From assembly GCA_018673475.1 (NCBI GenBank), contig JABHCN010000009.1, forward strand, positions 58,367 to 122,366: DNA of 64,000 nucleotides, read 5' to 3'. Numbering within the stretch: position 1 is the first letter of the stretch; each line of letters begins with the position of its first letter. The position numbers and the translations under genes were made by a program. Under the pieces are notes generated by a model. That model was not told the DNA's origin, searched no databases, and saw only the letters and a list, made by a program, of their open reading frames with translations. Origin of the DNA: Actinomycetota bacterium (GTDB taxonomy: Bacteria; Actinomycetota; Acidimicrobiia; Acidimicrobiales; MedAcidi-G1). Shown piece after piece: positions 1 to 7,511 of this stretch.

Positions 1-1
1 G

Positions 2-568
2 TTGTCGGTGCTTCTGGCGGCGTTGGGTGGCACCGCCTTTGATGGAATCTCACGGACCTCTGTCTGGAGTGATCTCATGGCGGGTCGAGCCGGCTGGGAG
101 GCGACCGCGGTGAGCACGGTGGCCCTCATCTGGGTTGTGGTGCTGGTGGGCCTCGTCTACCACCTGGCCTGTATGGCAGGTGGGCGCATCACGGGTGATC
201 CGGATTTTGCGGTCAGGTTTGGAATTTCACTGGTGCCGATCCTCGTCGGCTATGACCTGGCTCACTACTTCTCCCTGCTGGTCCTCGAGGGGCAGGCCTT
301 CATTGCGCTGGTCTCAGACCCGCTGGGTAGGGGTTGGGACCTGTTCGGAACCGTGGACTACGCCACCAATTGGACTTTCATCTCGACCACTGCGGTGGGA
401 TGGGTGCAGTTGGGTTCGATCATGGTCGGTCACATGGTTGCCGTGCTTGTGTCCCATGACCGTGCGGTGGAGAAGTGGAGTCCAGTGGTTGCCCTGCGTA
501 GCCAGTATCCGATGCTGGGGGTGATGGTCGCCTACACGGTCTTCGCGCTGGTGCTGATAACAGGCTGA
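2..568 (+). CDS. Polytopic membrane protein, C-terminal part (5' truncated)
   Basis: The reading frame is open to the window edge, so the apparent TTG start at base 2 is probably internal and the gene begins upstream. The visible 188 residues contain about four hydrophobic segments (around residues 38-60, 70-95, 125-155 and 168-187). They share a distinctive pattern with actinobacterial membrane proteins that databases label 'fenitrothion hydrolase': a TFDGISRT-like N-terminal motif, AHYFSLL in the middle, and a DPLGRGWDLFG loop. That label comes from a single characterised pesticide enzyme and should not be read as the function here. No catalytic residues can be assigned. It lies 29 bases before the SOS box of the next operon and is not obviously linked to it. 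Confidence 0.6.
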   Translation: MSVLLAALGGTAFDGISRTSVWSDLMAGRAGWEATAVSTVALIWVVVLVGLVYHLACMAGGRITGDPDFAVRFGISLVPILVGYDLAHYFSLLVLEGQAFIALVSDPLGRGWDLFGTVDYATNWTFISTTAVGWVQLGSIMVGHMVAVLVSHDRAVEKWSPVVALRSQYPMLGVMVAYTVFALVLITG

Positions 569-597
569 GGCTGGTTTTCGACACATGCGTTTGCATA

Positions 598-617
598 TAT
601 CGAACATATGTTCGATA
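598..617. promoter_or_regulatory. LexA/SOS box upstream of imuA'
   Basis: A 20-bp perfect palindrome, TATCGAACATATGTTCGATA, matching the actinobacterial LexA consensus (CGAAC-N4-GTTCG). It contains a -10-like TATGTT and ends 7 bases before the GTG start of imuA', so bound LexA would cover the promoter. The same 20 bases recur before dnaE2. Confidence 0.92.
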
Positions 618-624
618 CTGGGAT

Positions 625-1380
625 GTGGCCCTGCCCTCCTCTCTCCTGGCCGAACCCGAGCCGTTTGATGATCTGCCTCCTGAGGAGTGTCCGGCTCCTC
701 TGGCCATCACGCTCTCACCTGTCCGTACGGTTCCAACGTTGGCCGAGGCTGCCCGGCGTGTACGTCCCACCACCCTGGCGGTGGAGCGCACGCTGCCGGT
801 CGTCCCGGCCCTTGCAGGCCTGTTTCTCGACGGCCTCAGGCGTGGCAGCAGCATCGGGGTCTCCGGTCCCGGGGCGCGTTCCCTGGCCATGGCCCTCATG
901 GCCGGGGCGACATCGGTGGGTTCGTGGGCAGCCGTCGTTGGCGACCCCGACCTGGGGCTGGTGGCGGCCGGCGAGGCCGGGGTTGCCCTTGAACGCCTGG
1001 CGATCGTGACAGCGCCTGAACCCTCCGCCTGGGGCGACGTGGTCGGGGCCCTGGTGGGCTCTCTCGACCTGGTGCTGGTTGCACCACAGCACCGTGTAGG
1101 TGCTGCAACCGTCAGGCGCCTGATGGCCCGTATCCGTGAACGGGGGTCTGTACTGATACGGGTCGGTGACGGTCCCTGGCCCGACAGCTTCGACCTGGCG
1201 TTGACGGTTGTCGACGGTTCGTGGGAGGGCCACGGGAGCGGTCACGGACGCCTCCGCCTCAGGAGGGCCGAGGTGGTTGCCACGGGCCGGAGGGCTGCCG
1301 CCCGGGAGCGCAGCGTGGCCATGATGCTGCCCTCCCCCGATGGAAGCCCGGTTCCTTCCGAACAGCCGGGCAGCGGGTGA
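625..1380 (+). CDS. imuA': ImuA' RecA-like mutasome protein
   Basis: The 251-residue protein matches the size and position of actinobacterial ImuA', a RecA-fold partner that helps ImuB and DnaE2 carry out SOS-induced translesion synthesis. The Walker A region is degenerate (GVSGPGARS around residues 78-86), as is usual for ImuA', so ATP hydrolysis is doubtful. The GTG start at 625 is chosen because it lies just after the LexA box and leaves almost no leader. The stop overlaps the imuB start as GTGA, implying translational coupling. Identification rests on context (SOS box, imuB next, dnaE2 elsewhere with the same box) as much as on sequence, because the family diverges quickly. Confidence 0.8.
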   Translation: MALPSSLLAEPEPFDDLPPEECPAPLAITLSPVRTVPTLAEAARRVRPTTLAVERTLPVVPALAGLFLDGLRRGSSIGVSGPGARSLAMALMAGATSVGSWAAVVGDPDLGLVAAGEAGVALERLAIVTAPEPSAWGDVVGALVGSLDLVLVAPQHRVGAATVRRLMARIRERGSVLIRVGDGPWPDSFDLALTVVDGSWEGHGSGHGRLRLRRAEVVATGRRAAARERSVAMMLPSPDGSPVPSEQPGSG

Positions 1381-2987
1381 CGGAACCGGTCCGCACCCTG
1401 GTCGTCCGCTGCCCCGACTGGCCGCTCACCGCCCTCGGGGTGGCTCCGTCCGATCCGGCGGTGGTGCTCACAGCTGGGCGGGTGGTGGCGGCATCGGCCA
1501 CGGTCCGGGCCACCGGGGTGGTTGTGGGGCAGCGCCGCCGCCGGGCCCAGGGCATGTGCCCCGAGGCCGTCGTGCTGGAACGCGACGAGGCGGTCGAGGC
1601 CCGTTGGTTCGAGCCCGTGGTGGCGGCCCTGTCCGACATCACCCCGTGGGTTGAGGTGCAGCGGCCGGGGACCTGTGCCTTCGGTGTCAGGGGTCCCGTC
1701 CGACTCTTCGGTGGGGAGGTTCCGCTGGTGGGCAACACCGCTGCCGTGGTGCGAAAGGCCCTGGACGAAACGCTGGGGGAGGGCACCTATCCGGGCTGTC
1801 TCATCGGAGTGGCCGACGGCCCGTTTGCCGCTGGCCTGGCCGCTGGGTTGGCCGCCCGATCTGTTGATGGGAAGGCGGTCTTGGTGCCGGCCGGTGCCAC
1901 CCCGGGGTTCCTGGCCCCCTTTCCGGTGTCGGCCCTGGAGCGTCCCGACCTGGCCGACGTGCTGGTGCGGCTTGGCCTGACGACCCTGGGGACGCTGGCG
2001 GCCCTGCCGGTCGCCGATGTGGTCGGCAGGTTCGGATCCGAGGGTCTGGATGCCCAGCGTCTGGCCAGAGGGCTCGACGGTCGCCTGCTCCAACTGGCGG
2101 GCCAGCCCCCTGACCTGGCGGTCGGCATCGAGATGGACCCACCGGTGGAGCGGATCGATCAGGTTGCCTTCGCCGCCCGGTCGTTGGCCGGGTCGCTCCA
2201 CGACGGGTTGGCCCGCCGGGGGTTGGCGTGCAGGCGCGTGGTTGTCGAGGCCGAGACCGGGCACGGTGAGCGGCTGGTCCGCAGGTGGCGCGACGAGGGG
2301 GCTATCGGGGCTGCGGCCCTGGCCGACCGGGTCCGTTGGCAGTTGGAGGGATGGCTGAACGGCCCGCCTGGCGTTCGCCCCACCTCGGGGCTGGTGCGCC
2401 TGGATCTGGTTCCTGAGGAATTGGTGAATGCCGGGAGCCACCAGGCAGGGTTCTGGGGTGGCGCCACAGCGGCCGACGAGCGGGCCCTTCGGGCCCTCAA
2501 CAGGGTGGCCGCCATGCTGGGTCCCGGTTCGGTGCGGGTTCCCGAGTGGCGTGGTGGACGGGACCCCGCAGAACAGATGACCCTGGTTCCCGTGCCGGAG
2601 GGGCCCGTCGCCGGGTCAGTGGATGGGCCCATCCCCGTGGTTCCACATCCTCCAGACGGGCCACCATGGCCTGGGGCTGTCCCCGCTCCGTCTCCCGCAG
2701 CGGTGCACGCCGAGCCGGCAGCAGTGGATGTCCTGGATGCTGCCGGTCGGACTATCACGGTCGACGGTCGGGGTGTGGTGTCGGCGGAACCTGTCCGGTT
2801 GCGCCAGGGGGGTGGAGCAGGGGCTGGGGTGATCTCCTGGGCGGGTCCCTGGCCGGTCGATGAGCGGTGGTGGGACCCTTCCCGTCACAGCCGCAGGGTC
2901 AGCCTGCAGGTGGTGTCCGACGACGGCCTGGCCCGCCTCCTGGTTCTGGAGGGAGGCTCCTGGCGGATAGCGGCAACCTACGACTGA
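1377..2987 (+). CDS. imuB: ImuB, inactive Y-family polymerase homologue
   Basis: A DinB-like protein of 536 residues that in other bacteria acts as the hub of the mutasome, bridging DnaE2, ImuA' and the beta clamp. It opens with the characteristic CPDWP motif and has the Y-family palm, fingers and little-finger layout (residues ~1-370). The catalytic carboxylates of motifs I and III are not recognisable, as expected for non-catalytic ImuB. An EQMTLV segment near residue 400 resembles a weak clamp-binding motif. The start is taken at GTG 1377, which overlaps the imuA' stop; the frame is open further upstream to 1221, but that part reads as a shadow of imuA'. Expression should follow the LexA box at 598. 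Confidence 0.9.
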   Translation: MTEPVRTLVVRCPDWPLTALGVAPSDPAVVLTAGRVVAASATVRATGVVVGQRRRRAQGMCPEAVVLERDEAVEARWFEPVVAALSDITPWVEVQRPGTCAFGVRGPVRLFGGEVPLVGNTAAVVRKALDETLGEGTYPGCLIGVADGPFAAGLAAGLAARSVDGKAVLVPAGATPGFLAPFPVSALERPDLADVLVRLGLTTLGTLAALPVADVVGRFGSEGLDAQRLARGLDGRLLQLAGQPPDLAVGIEMDPPVERIDQVAFAARSLAGSLHDGLARRGLACRRVVVEAETGHGERLVRRWRDEGAIGAAALADRVRWQLEGWLNGPPGVRPTSGLVRLDLVPEELVNAGSHQAGFWGGATAADERALRALNRVAAMLGPGSVRVPEWRGGRDPAEQMTLVPVPEGPVAGSVDGPIPVVPHPPDGPPWPGAVPAPSPAAVHAEPAAVDVLDAAGRTITVDGRGVVSAEPVRLRQGGGAGAGVISWAGPWPVDERWWDPSRHSRRVSLQVVSDDGLARLLVLEGGSWRIAATYD

Positions 2988-3008
2988 TTGCCAACCCTCC
3001 GGACCCGC

Positions 3009-3014
3009 TAGCGT
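3009..3014 (+). promoter_or_regulatory. Putative -10 (TAGCGT) for phosphoribosyltransferase gene
   Basis: GCTAGCGT matches the recurrent GGCTANCGT element of this window but lies 24 bases before the ATG at 3039, leaving room for a GGGAG Shine-Dalgarno sequence. No -35 box was identified. Confidence 0.4.
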
Positions 3015-3038
3015 GCCCGGACACCACGGAGATGGGAG

Positions 3039-3548
3039 ATGAGGGTGGCGGAACGCGAGGAAATGGACTGGCCCCGGTACGGGGTGGCCGTGCGGGAATT
3101 GGCGAGCATTGTCGCCGATGACGGCTACCGGCCCGACATGATCCTGTCGATTGCCCGGGGCGGCCTGTTCGTGGCCGGGTCACTCGGCTACGCCCTGGCG
3201 GTCAAGAACCTCTACGTGATGAACATCGAGTACTACACGGGGGTCGACGAGAGGCTCGACATTCCGGTCGTGCTGCCCCCGTACGTCGACTGGGTCGACC
3301 TGGGCGAAGCCAAGATCCTGATCACCGACGACGTGGCCGACACGGGCCACACCTTGAACCTGGTGCGCGAGACGGCACTGGCGAAGGTGGGCGAGGTCCG
3401 CTCAGCGGTCCTCTACCAAAAGCCCCAGTCGGTCGTGGACTGCGAGTACGTGTGGTGCCACACCGACAGGTGGATCAACTTTCCATGGTCGACCGAGCCA
3501 CCGGTGGTCTCGGTCGAGGAGGCAGCCCACCAGGTCCTCGACGCCTGA
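3039..3548 (+). CDS. Phosphoribosyltransferase family protein
   Basis: A 169-residue type I PRTase-fold protein. The PRPP-binding loop ILITDDVADTGHT spans about residues 93-105, and an SIARGG motif near residues 37-42 supplies the pyrophosphate loop. The small size and these motifs resemble hypoxanthine/xanthine phosphoribosyltransferase relatives. The substrate-specificity hood is not diagnostic, so the base used is unknown. A second start at ATG 3063 (residue 9) follows a GAGGAA sequence and is equally plausible. It is monocistronic, between imuB and a toxin-antitoxin pair. Purine salvage would suit the heterocycle catabolism encoded downstream, but that link is only proximity. Confidence 0.8.
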   Translation: MRVAEREEMDWPRYGVAVRELASIVADDGYRPDMILSIARGGLFVAGSLGYALAVKNLYVMNIEYYTGVDERLDIPVVLPPYVDWVDLGEAKILITDDVADTGHTLNLVRETALAKVGEVRSAVLYQKPQSVVDCEYVWCHTDRWINFPWSTEPPVVSVEEAAHQVLDA

Positions 3549-3577
3549 GGACGGCGGTTTGATCCCGCAATACCAAA

Positions 3578-3583
3578 TAATCT
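3578..3583 (+). promoter_or_regulatory. Putative -10 (TAATCT) of toxin-antitoxin operon
   Basis: TAATCT sits 7 bases before the ATG at 3591 in a locally AT-rich stretch, so transcription probably starts at or next to the start codon. Confidence 0.45.
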
Positions 3584-3590
3584 GACTCTT

Positions 3591-3857
3591 ATGTCAGAGG
3601 TTTCCGCCACCGAGGCTTCCCGTAACTTCGCCGACCTCCTGGATGCAGTGGAGCACGGCGATGAGACCTTCACGATCGTCCGTCGCGGTCGTGTCATAGC
3701 CCAACTGGGTGCACCTCCGCGTGCGAACGGAGCCGCATTGAAGGCGGTTCTGCGCGCCCATCGCCCCGATCCAGCGTGGATCGATGATCTCAGATCCGTC
3801 TGGGATCTCCTGGAGCCTGATGACGTCACTGGAACCGGGGACGAGGACGGTCGGTGA
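3591..3857 (+). CDS. Phd/YefM-type antitoxin
   Basis: An 88-residue protein. The N-terminal half (SATEASRNFADLLDAVEHG, then FTIVRRGRVIAQL) is the Phd/YefM DNA-binding fold. The C-terminal tail, rich in Trp, Asp and Glu, would be the toxin-neutralising segment. It would bind and inhibit the PIN-domain toxin encoded next and repress the shared operon. The ATG at 3591 is preceded by no clear Shine-Dalgarno sequence and by a close -10 element, so the transcript may be leaderless. The pair is less GC-rich than its neighbours, suggesting acquisition as a module. Confidence 0.85.
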   Translation: MSEVSATEASRNFADLLDAVEHGDETFTIVRRGRVIAQLGAPPRANGAALKAVLRAHRPDPAWIDDLRSVWDLLEPDDVTGTGDEDGR

Positions 3858-4249
3858 GCCGACTGCTGCTGGACACGACGGTCCTGATTGATTTGGAGCG
3901 AACCGGCCATGACCTTGATTCGATTCTGCTGGATGAGGACGATGCAGCTGTCTCTGCCGTCACCGTTGCAGAACTCGAGGTTGGGGTCCATCTGGCGTCT
4001 GTCGAGCACCGGGAGGATCGGCGTCGGTACGTCAGGGAAGTCATAGAAAACGTTCTCGTGTTGCCATATGACGTTGAGGTTGCGCGTGGGCAAGCAGCGC
4101 TGCTGGCCCATTCGCGGCGGACCGGTCGACCCCGAGGTCGTCACGATCTCATAGTGGCCGCCACTGCACTTGTCTCAGGAAGGACGATCCTCAGCGCCGA
4201 TGCGACCGCCTTCCTGGATCTGCCGGGCGTGCTCTTGTATGACTCCTGA
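3854..4249 (+). CDS. PIN-domain (VapC-type) toxin ribonuclease
   Basis: A 131-residue PIN-domain protein expected to act as a metal-dependent RNase. The four acidic positions of the family are visible: Asp7 (LLLDTTVLID), Glu40/Glu42 (AELEVGV), Asp98 (RGRHDLIVAATAL) and Asp116 (ILSADATAFLDLPGV). The GTG start at 3854 overlaps the antitoxin stop (GTGA), the usual coupling in such pairs. Length is normal and no key residue is missing, so it should be active if not bound by the antitoxin. The cellular RNA target cannot be told from sequence. Confidence 0.88.
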   Translation: MSRLLLDTTVLIDLERTGHDLDSILLDEDDAAVSAVTVAELEVGVHLASVEHREDRRRYVREVIENVLVLPYDVEVARGQAALLAHSRRTGRPRGRHDLIVAATALVSGRTILSADATAFLDLPGVLLYDS

Positions 4250-4269
4250 GGGCTGTCCCCGACTGCTGG

Positions 4270-5718
4270 TCAGGCGTGAATCGGGGCCCTGTTCTCCGAC
4301 CAGCGAACCTCATCCTCCAACTGTGATCCGACGGCGATGAGGACATCCTCGCGGCCGTAGGCGGCCACGATCTGGGCTCCCACCGGCAGCCCGCCCGACG
4401 ACCCCATGGGCAGGGAGATGGCCGGCTGTCCGGTCGTGTTGAACGGTGAGGTGAAGGCGGCGTAGGGCATCGAACGTTTTGAGGCCCGGAGGGGGTCGTC
4501 CTCGGTTGGGGTCAGGTCCCCGAGCAGGGGCGGCGGTTGGGCTGTGGTCGGTGTGACCAGCAGGTCGAAGCCCTCCTCCCACCATGCGGCCATGTTCCTC
4601 CGGAAGGTGGCCATGAGGCTCTGGGCCTTTGCGTAGTCGGTAGCGGAGTGGCCGTCACCCATCTGGGCCAGCAGCCAGGTTCCGGACTCGACGTCGTCCT
4701 CGCAGACAGGCCGACCCAACTGTCCACCCAGGTGTTCGAGGCTGAGGACTGCGCCCACACCCCAGTTCACGTTGAAGGCCCAGCTCAGTTCCTCCAGCTG
4801 GTCAAGGGCCAGAGGGTGGGCATCGACCACATCGTGGCCGAGTTCCTCGAGGAGGGATGCGGTTCGTCGGGCGGTGTCGGCGCAGTCGGGGTGAACGCCG
4901 GTCATGGTGTGTTCAGCGAGGAGCCCGATTCGCAGTTTGTCGACGTTCTCGCCGACCCTGTCCGAGTAGGGACGTCCGTGGTCTGGTGCCACCACGCCGT
5001 CGCCCAGGAATGGGATAGCCGTTGCATCAAGGATCCCGGCGCAGTCGCGCATGGTGTGGCAGACCACGTGCTGGACCGACACCCCCCACTCCTCCTTGAC
5101 GGGACCCATGGAGATCCTGCCCCTCGATGGCTTGAGCCCGACAAGGCCGCACATGGCGGCGGGTATGCGGATGGAGCCGCCTCCGTCGCTGGCGTTCGCT
5201 GCGGGGAGTATTCCCGCCGCCACCGCCGCGGCTGAACCTCCAGAGGAGCCACCGGTGCTGTAGTCGGTGTTCCAGGGGTTGCGGCTGGGTCCGTATGCCA
5301 TGGGTTCCGTGGTCGCCACGAGGCCCAGTTCAGGCGTGTTGGTGCGGCCCACGTTGATGAAGCCGGCCTCCCTGTAGCGCCTCACCAGGTTGGAATCGAT
5401 CGTGGAGGTGAGGTTGGCGTCCTTGAGGGCCTGGACCCCGCAGTGGTGTGGCTGGCCTGCCTCCTCGGACCACAGGTCCTTGATGAGCATCGGCACCCCG
5501 CGGAACGGGCCGTCCGGAAGGTCGGGTGAGGTGGCCACGGCGAGGGCCGTCTCGAACTGTCTGTGGATGACGGCGTTCAGTTCTCCGTCGAGTGCCTCGA
5601 TGCGACCGATGGTGGCTTCCACGGCCTCGACGGGGGAGATGTCGCCCTGACGGATCAGCTCGGCCAGGCCGACTGCGTCGAACTGGGCCAGGTCGTCGGT
5701 GGTGTGGTCGAAGTCCAT
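4270..5718 (-). CDS. Amidase (amidase-signature family)
   Basis: A 482-residue amidase-signature enzyme that hydrolyses a carboxamide to acid and ammonia. The Ser-cisSer-Lys triad is in place: Lys80 in MLIKDLW, cis-Ser158 in TGGSSGGS and nucleophile Ser182 in DGGGSIRIPA. The 24-residue spacing of the two serines is typical. It is not GatA: there is no gatB/gatC nearby and the C-terminal half differs, so it is more likely catabolic. It is the last gene of a short minus-strand unit behind the HTH regulator and also has its own -10 element 7 bases before the ATG. Given the adjacent Mo-hydroxylase and carbamoylase genes it may release ammonia from a ring-opening product; the substrate is unknown. 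Confidence 0.88.
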   Translation of the reverse strand: MDFDHTTDDLAQFDAVGLAELIRQGDISPVEAVEATIGRIEALDGELNAVIHRQFETALAVATSPDLPDGPFRGVPMLIKDLWSEEAGQPHHCGVQALKDANLTSTIDSNLVRRYREAGFINVGRTNTPELGLVATTEPMAYGPSRNPWNTDYSTGGSSGGSAAAVAAGILPAANASDGGGSIRIPAAMCGLVGLKPSRGRISMGPVKEEWGVSVQHVVCHTMRDCAGILDATAIPFLGDGVVAPDHGRPYSDRVGENVDKLRIGLLAEHTMTGVHPDCADTARRTASLLEELGHDVVDAHPLALDQLEELSWAFNVNWGVGAVLSLEHLGGQLGRPVCEDDVESGTWLLAQMGDGHSATDYAKAQSLMATFRRNMAAWWEEGFDLLVTPTTAQPPPLLGDLTPTEDDPLRASKRSMPYAAFTSPFNTTGQPAISLPMGSSGGLPVGAQIVAAYGREDVLIAVGSQLEDEVRWSENRAPIHA

Positions 5719-5725
5719 GGCGGCG

Positions 5726-5731
5726 ACGGTA
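5726..5731 (-). promoter_or_regulatory. Putative -10 (TACCGT), leaderless start of amidase
   Basis: On the minus strand GGGCTACCGT ends 7 bases before the amidase ATG. Its spacing and sequence match the other elements of this type in the window. Confidence 0.5.
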
Positions 5732-5746
5732 GCCCCCGCCTACGCT

Positions 5747-6112
5747 TCAGGCCGATCCGGAGCGTTCCAGGTAGTTGTAGATGGTGAACCTGCTCACGCC
5801 CAGGGCGTCGGCAACGTCCTCAACGGACTTTCGCAGCGTGAAGGCCCCCCATTCGTTGAGCAGGGTCACGGCGGCCTGTTTCTGGGTGCGATCCATTGCG
5901 CTGCGACTCGCCCCCAACTCTGTTTCGGCGGCCACGATCAAGACGTCCAAGGCGTTGTGCAGGTCGGGTCGGCGCAGGCCCCCGACGACCTCACCATCCC
6001 AGACCAGGGGCAGGTCGGCATCGGTGATCTGGTCGGGTTCGAGCAGTTGGGCGCCTAGAGCCTCGGCGACCGGGGCCATGGCTGTCACGAGGGGATGTTC
6101 GGGACTTGACAT
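5747..6112 (-). CDS. Small DauR/YheO-type HTH regulator
   Basis: A 121-residue protein. The C-terminal ~60 residues (from the DRTQKQAAV segment through SVEDVADALGVSRFTIYNYLER) are the helix-turn-helix found at the end of DauR/YheO regulators. The N-terminal half is too short for the complete PAS-like sensor domain usually present, so this is a compact version with an altered sensor. It is divergent from the Mo-hydroxylase operon, and the two start regions are separated by only about 60 bases. It is therefore the best local candidate for a regulator of that operon. DauR in E. coli responds to D-amino acid metabolism, which is worth noting next to a D-carbamoylase-like gene, but the ligand here is unknown. 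Confidence 0.7.
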   Translation of the reverse strand: MSSPEHPLVTAMAPVAEALGAQLLEPDQITDADLPLVWDGEVVGGLRRPDLHNALDVLIVAAETELGASRSAMDRTQKQAAVTLLNEWGAFTLRKSVEDVADALGVSRFTIYNYLERSGSA

Positions 6113-6118
6113 ACAGCC

Positions 6119-6124
6119 ACGTTA
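6119..6124 (-). promoter_or_regulatory. Putative -10 (TAACGT), leaderless start of HTH regulator
   Basis: GGGCTAACGT on the minus strand ends 6 bases before the regulator's ATG. It lies in the short divergent promoter shared with the Mo-hydroxylase operon. Confidence 0.5.
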
Positions 6125-6139
6125 GCCCGACCTATGACG

Positions 6140-6168
6140 TTGACAAAATGTTGAACGGACGGCAGCAT
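6140..6168 (+). promoter_or_regulatory. Putative promoter of Mo-hydroxylase operon A
   Basis: A perfect TTGACA (6140-6145) is followed after 17 bases by a poor CAGCAT -10 (6163-6168), 6 bases before GTG 6175. The first 18 bases also resemble a sequence upstream of the BMP transporter gene (39304-39321), so part of this may be an operator instead of a -35. Confidence 0.35.
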
Positions 6169-6174
6169 GGCGGG

Positions 6175-7032
6175 GTGCCGGTGACCATCGCTACCTCCCT
6201 GGAAGATGCCTGCGCTGCCCTGGCCGCTGAACCAGGTTCGTTGGTCCTGGCAGGCGGAACCGACCTCATGGTCGAGGTCAACCGGGGCAGCCGATCTGTC
6301 GAAGACGTGGTCGCCCTCAACCGGATTCCCGAACTAGCCGGCTGGCATCTGACCGGAGATGAATTGCGGCTCGGCGCCGGTGTCACCTTTGCAGAGATCT
6401 GTGACCCCGAGATTGCGGCGCTGGTGCCAGCGCTGGCCCAGGCCGCCCGCACCGTCGGCTCCCCACAGATCCGCAACGCCGCAACGATCGGTGGCAACAT
6501 AGCGACCGCCTCACCCGCCGGTGACAGCATTCCCGTGCTGGCCGCCCTCGACGCCGTGCTGGAACTGCGTTCGGCCGAAGCCAGTCGCGAGGTACCCGTC
6601 ACCGAGTTCATCACGGGTGTCAAGGCGACCTGCCTGATGCCCGGAGAGTTGATCGAGGCCGTCAGGGTTCCGGTACTGGACGGCCCCCAGGAGTTCTGCA
6701 AGGTCGGGCCGCGCAACGCCATGGTCATCTCGGTTGCATCCCTGGCCCTGCTTGTGGACCGCAGCGCCCGCAGGATCAGGGTGGGCCTGGGGTCGGTATC
6801 GCCGATGCCGCTTCGGGCCACGCAGGCTGAGGATCATGTGAGCGGCCATCTCGACTGGGACAACGGCGTACCGCCCAGGCTGGAAGTGGTCAGGGAGTTC
6901 GCTGAGCTGGTCGCCAGCTCAGCAAGCCCGATCGACGACCACCGTGGCTCCGCCGCCTACCGTCGCCACGCCGTGCGGGTCCTCGCACAACGATCCCTCA
7001 CGAGGGTCCTGAACCGGGTGTCGTCTTCATGA
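6175..7032 (+). CDS. Mo-hydroxylase FAD-binding subunit (CoxM/XdhB type)
   Basis: A 285-residue medium subunit that carries FAD and passes electrons from the Fe-S subunit to the final acceptor. Both FAD-contact motifs are canonical: LAGGTDLM near residue 30 and ATIGGNIATASPAGDS near residues 100-115. The C-terminal CO-dehydrogenase-flavoprotein-like domain is complete. The start is uncertain: the frame is open to 6106, which would run into the divergent regulator, and ATG 6148 and GTG 6175 or 6181 are candidates. GTG 6175 best fits the usual N-terminus of the family. It is the first gene of operon A, and the stop overlaps the next ATG (ATGA). Confidence 0.88.
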   Translation: MPVTIATSLEDACAALAAEPGSLVLAGGTDLMVEVNRGSRSVEDVVALNRIPELAGWHLTGDELRLGAGVTFAEICDPEIAALVPALAQAARTVGSPQIRNAATIGGNIATASPAGDSIPVLAALDAVLELRSAEASREVPVTEFITGVKATCLMPGELIEAVRVPVLDGPQEFCKVGPRNAMVISVASLALLVDRSARRIRVGLGSVSPMPLRATQAEDHVSGHLDWDNGVPPRLEVVREFAELVASSASPIDDHRGSAAYRRHAVRVLAQRSLTRVLNRVSSS

Positions 7033-7511
7033 GCACGGACCCGTTCGTCCTGGAGGTGAACGGCCAGAGCCACGAGGTTGCCGATGCCCACCCCGGAGAG
7101 AGCCTCCTTCGGGTGCTGCGCGAACGGCTAGGGCTGCCAGGGTCCAAGAACGCCTGTGAGGAGGGCGAGTGCGGATCTTGCACGGTCCTCGTCGACGGAC
7201 AGACAGTGTGTTCCTGCCTGGTGCTGGCCTCTACGGCTGCCGGCAGACAGATCACGACCATCGAGGGGATCTCCGGAGATGACGGCCTCAGCCACGTCCA
7301 GGAGGCGTTCGTCGATGCCGGAGCGGTGCAGTGCGGCTTCTGCACGCCGGGCCTGATCGTGTCCATCGGATCCCTGCTCGAGTCGGACCCCGACCCGAGT
7401 GACCTGGCCGTGCGGGAGGCCATCAGCGGCAACCTCTGTCGATGCACGGGCTACGGCCGCGTGCTCGAAGCGGTCCATCTGGCCGCTACCCGGCGGGGAG
7501 GGTCGACATGA
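7029..7511 (+). CDS. Mo-hydroxylase [2Fe-2S] subunit (CoxS type)
   Basis: A 160-residue small subunit with two [2Fe-2S] clusters that relay electrons from the molybdenum site to FAD. The plant-type ferredoxin cluster uses Cys43, Cys48, Cys51 and Cys63. The C-terminal helical cluster uses Cys102, Cys105, Cys137 and Cys139 (QCGFCTPG and NLCRCTGYG). All eight ligands are intact, which contrasts with the paralogue at 22694-25615. It overlaps both neighbours by ATGA, so the three subunits should be made together. Confidence 0.95.
   Translation: MSTDPFVLEVNGQSHEVADAHPGESLLRVLRERLGLPGSKNACEEGECGSCTVLVDGQTVCSCLVLASTAAGRQITTIEGISGDDGLSHVQEAFVDAGAVQCGFCTPGLIVSIGSLLESDPDPSDLAVREAISGNLCRCTGYGRVLEAVHLAATRRGGST

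Noticed and set aside
4270..5718. GatA subunit of the amidotransferase
   Set aside because: The catalytic triad matches, but there are no gatB/gatC neighbours and the C-terminal half does not look like GatA; the catabolic context favours a general amidase.
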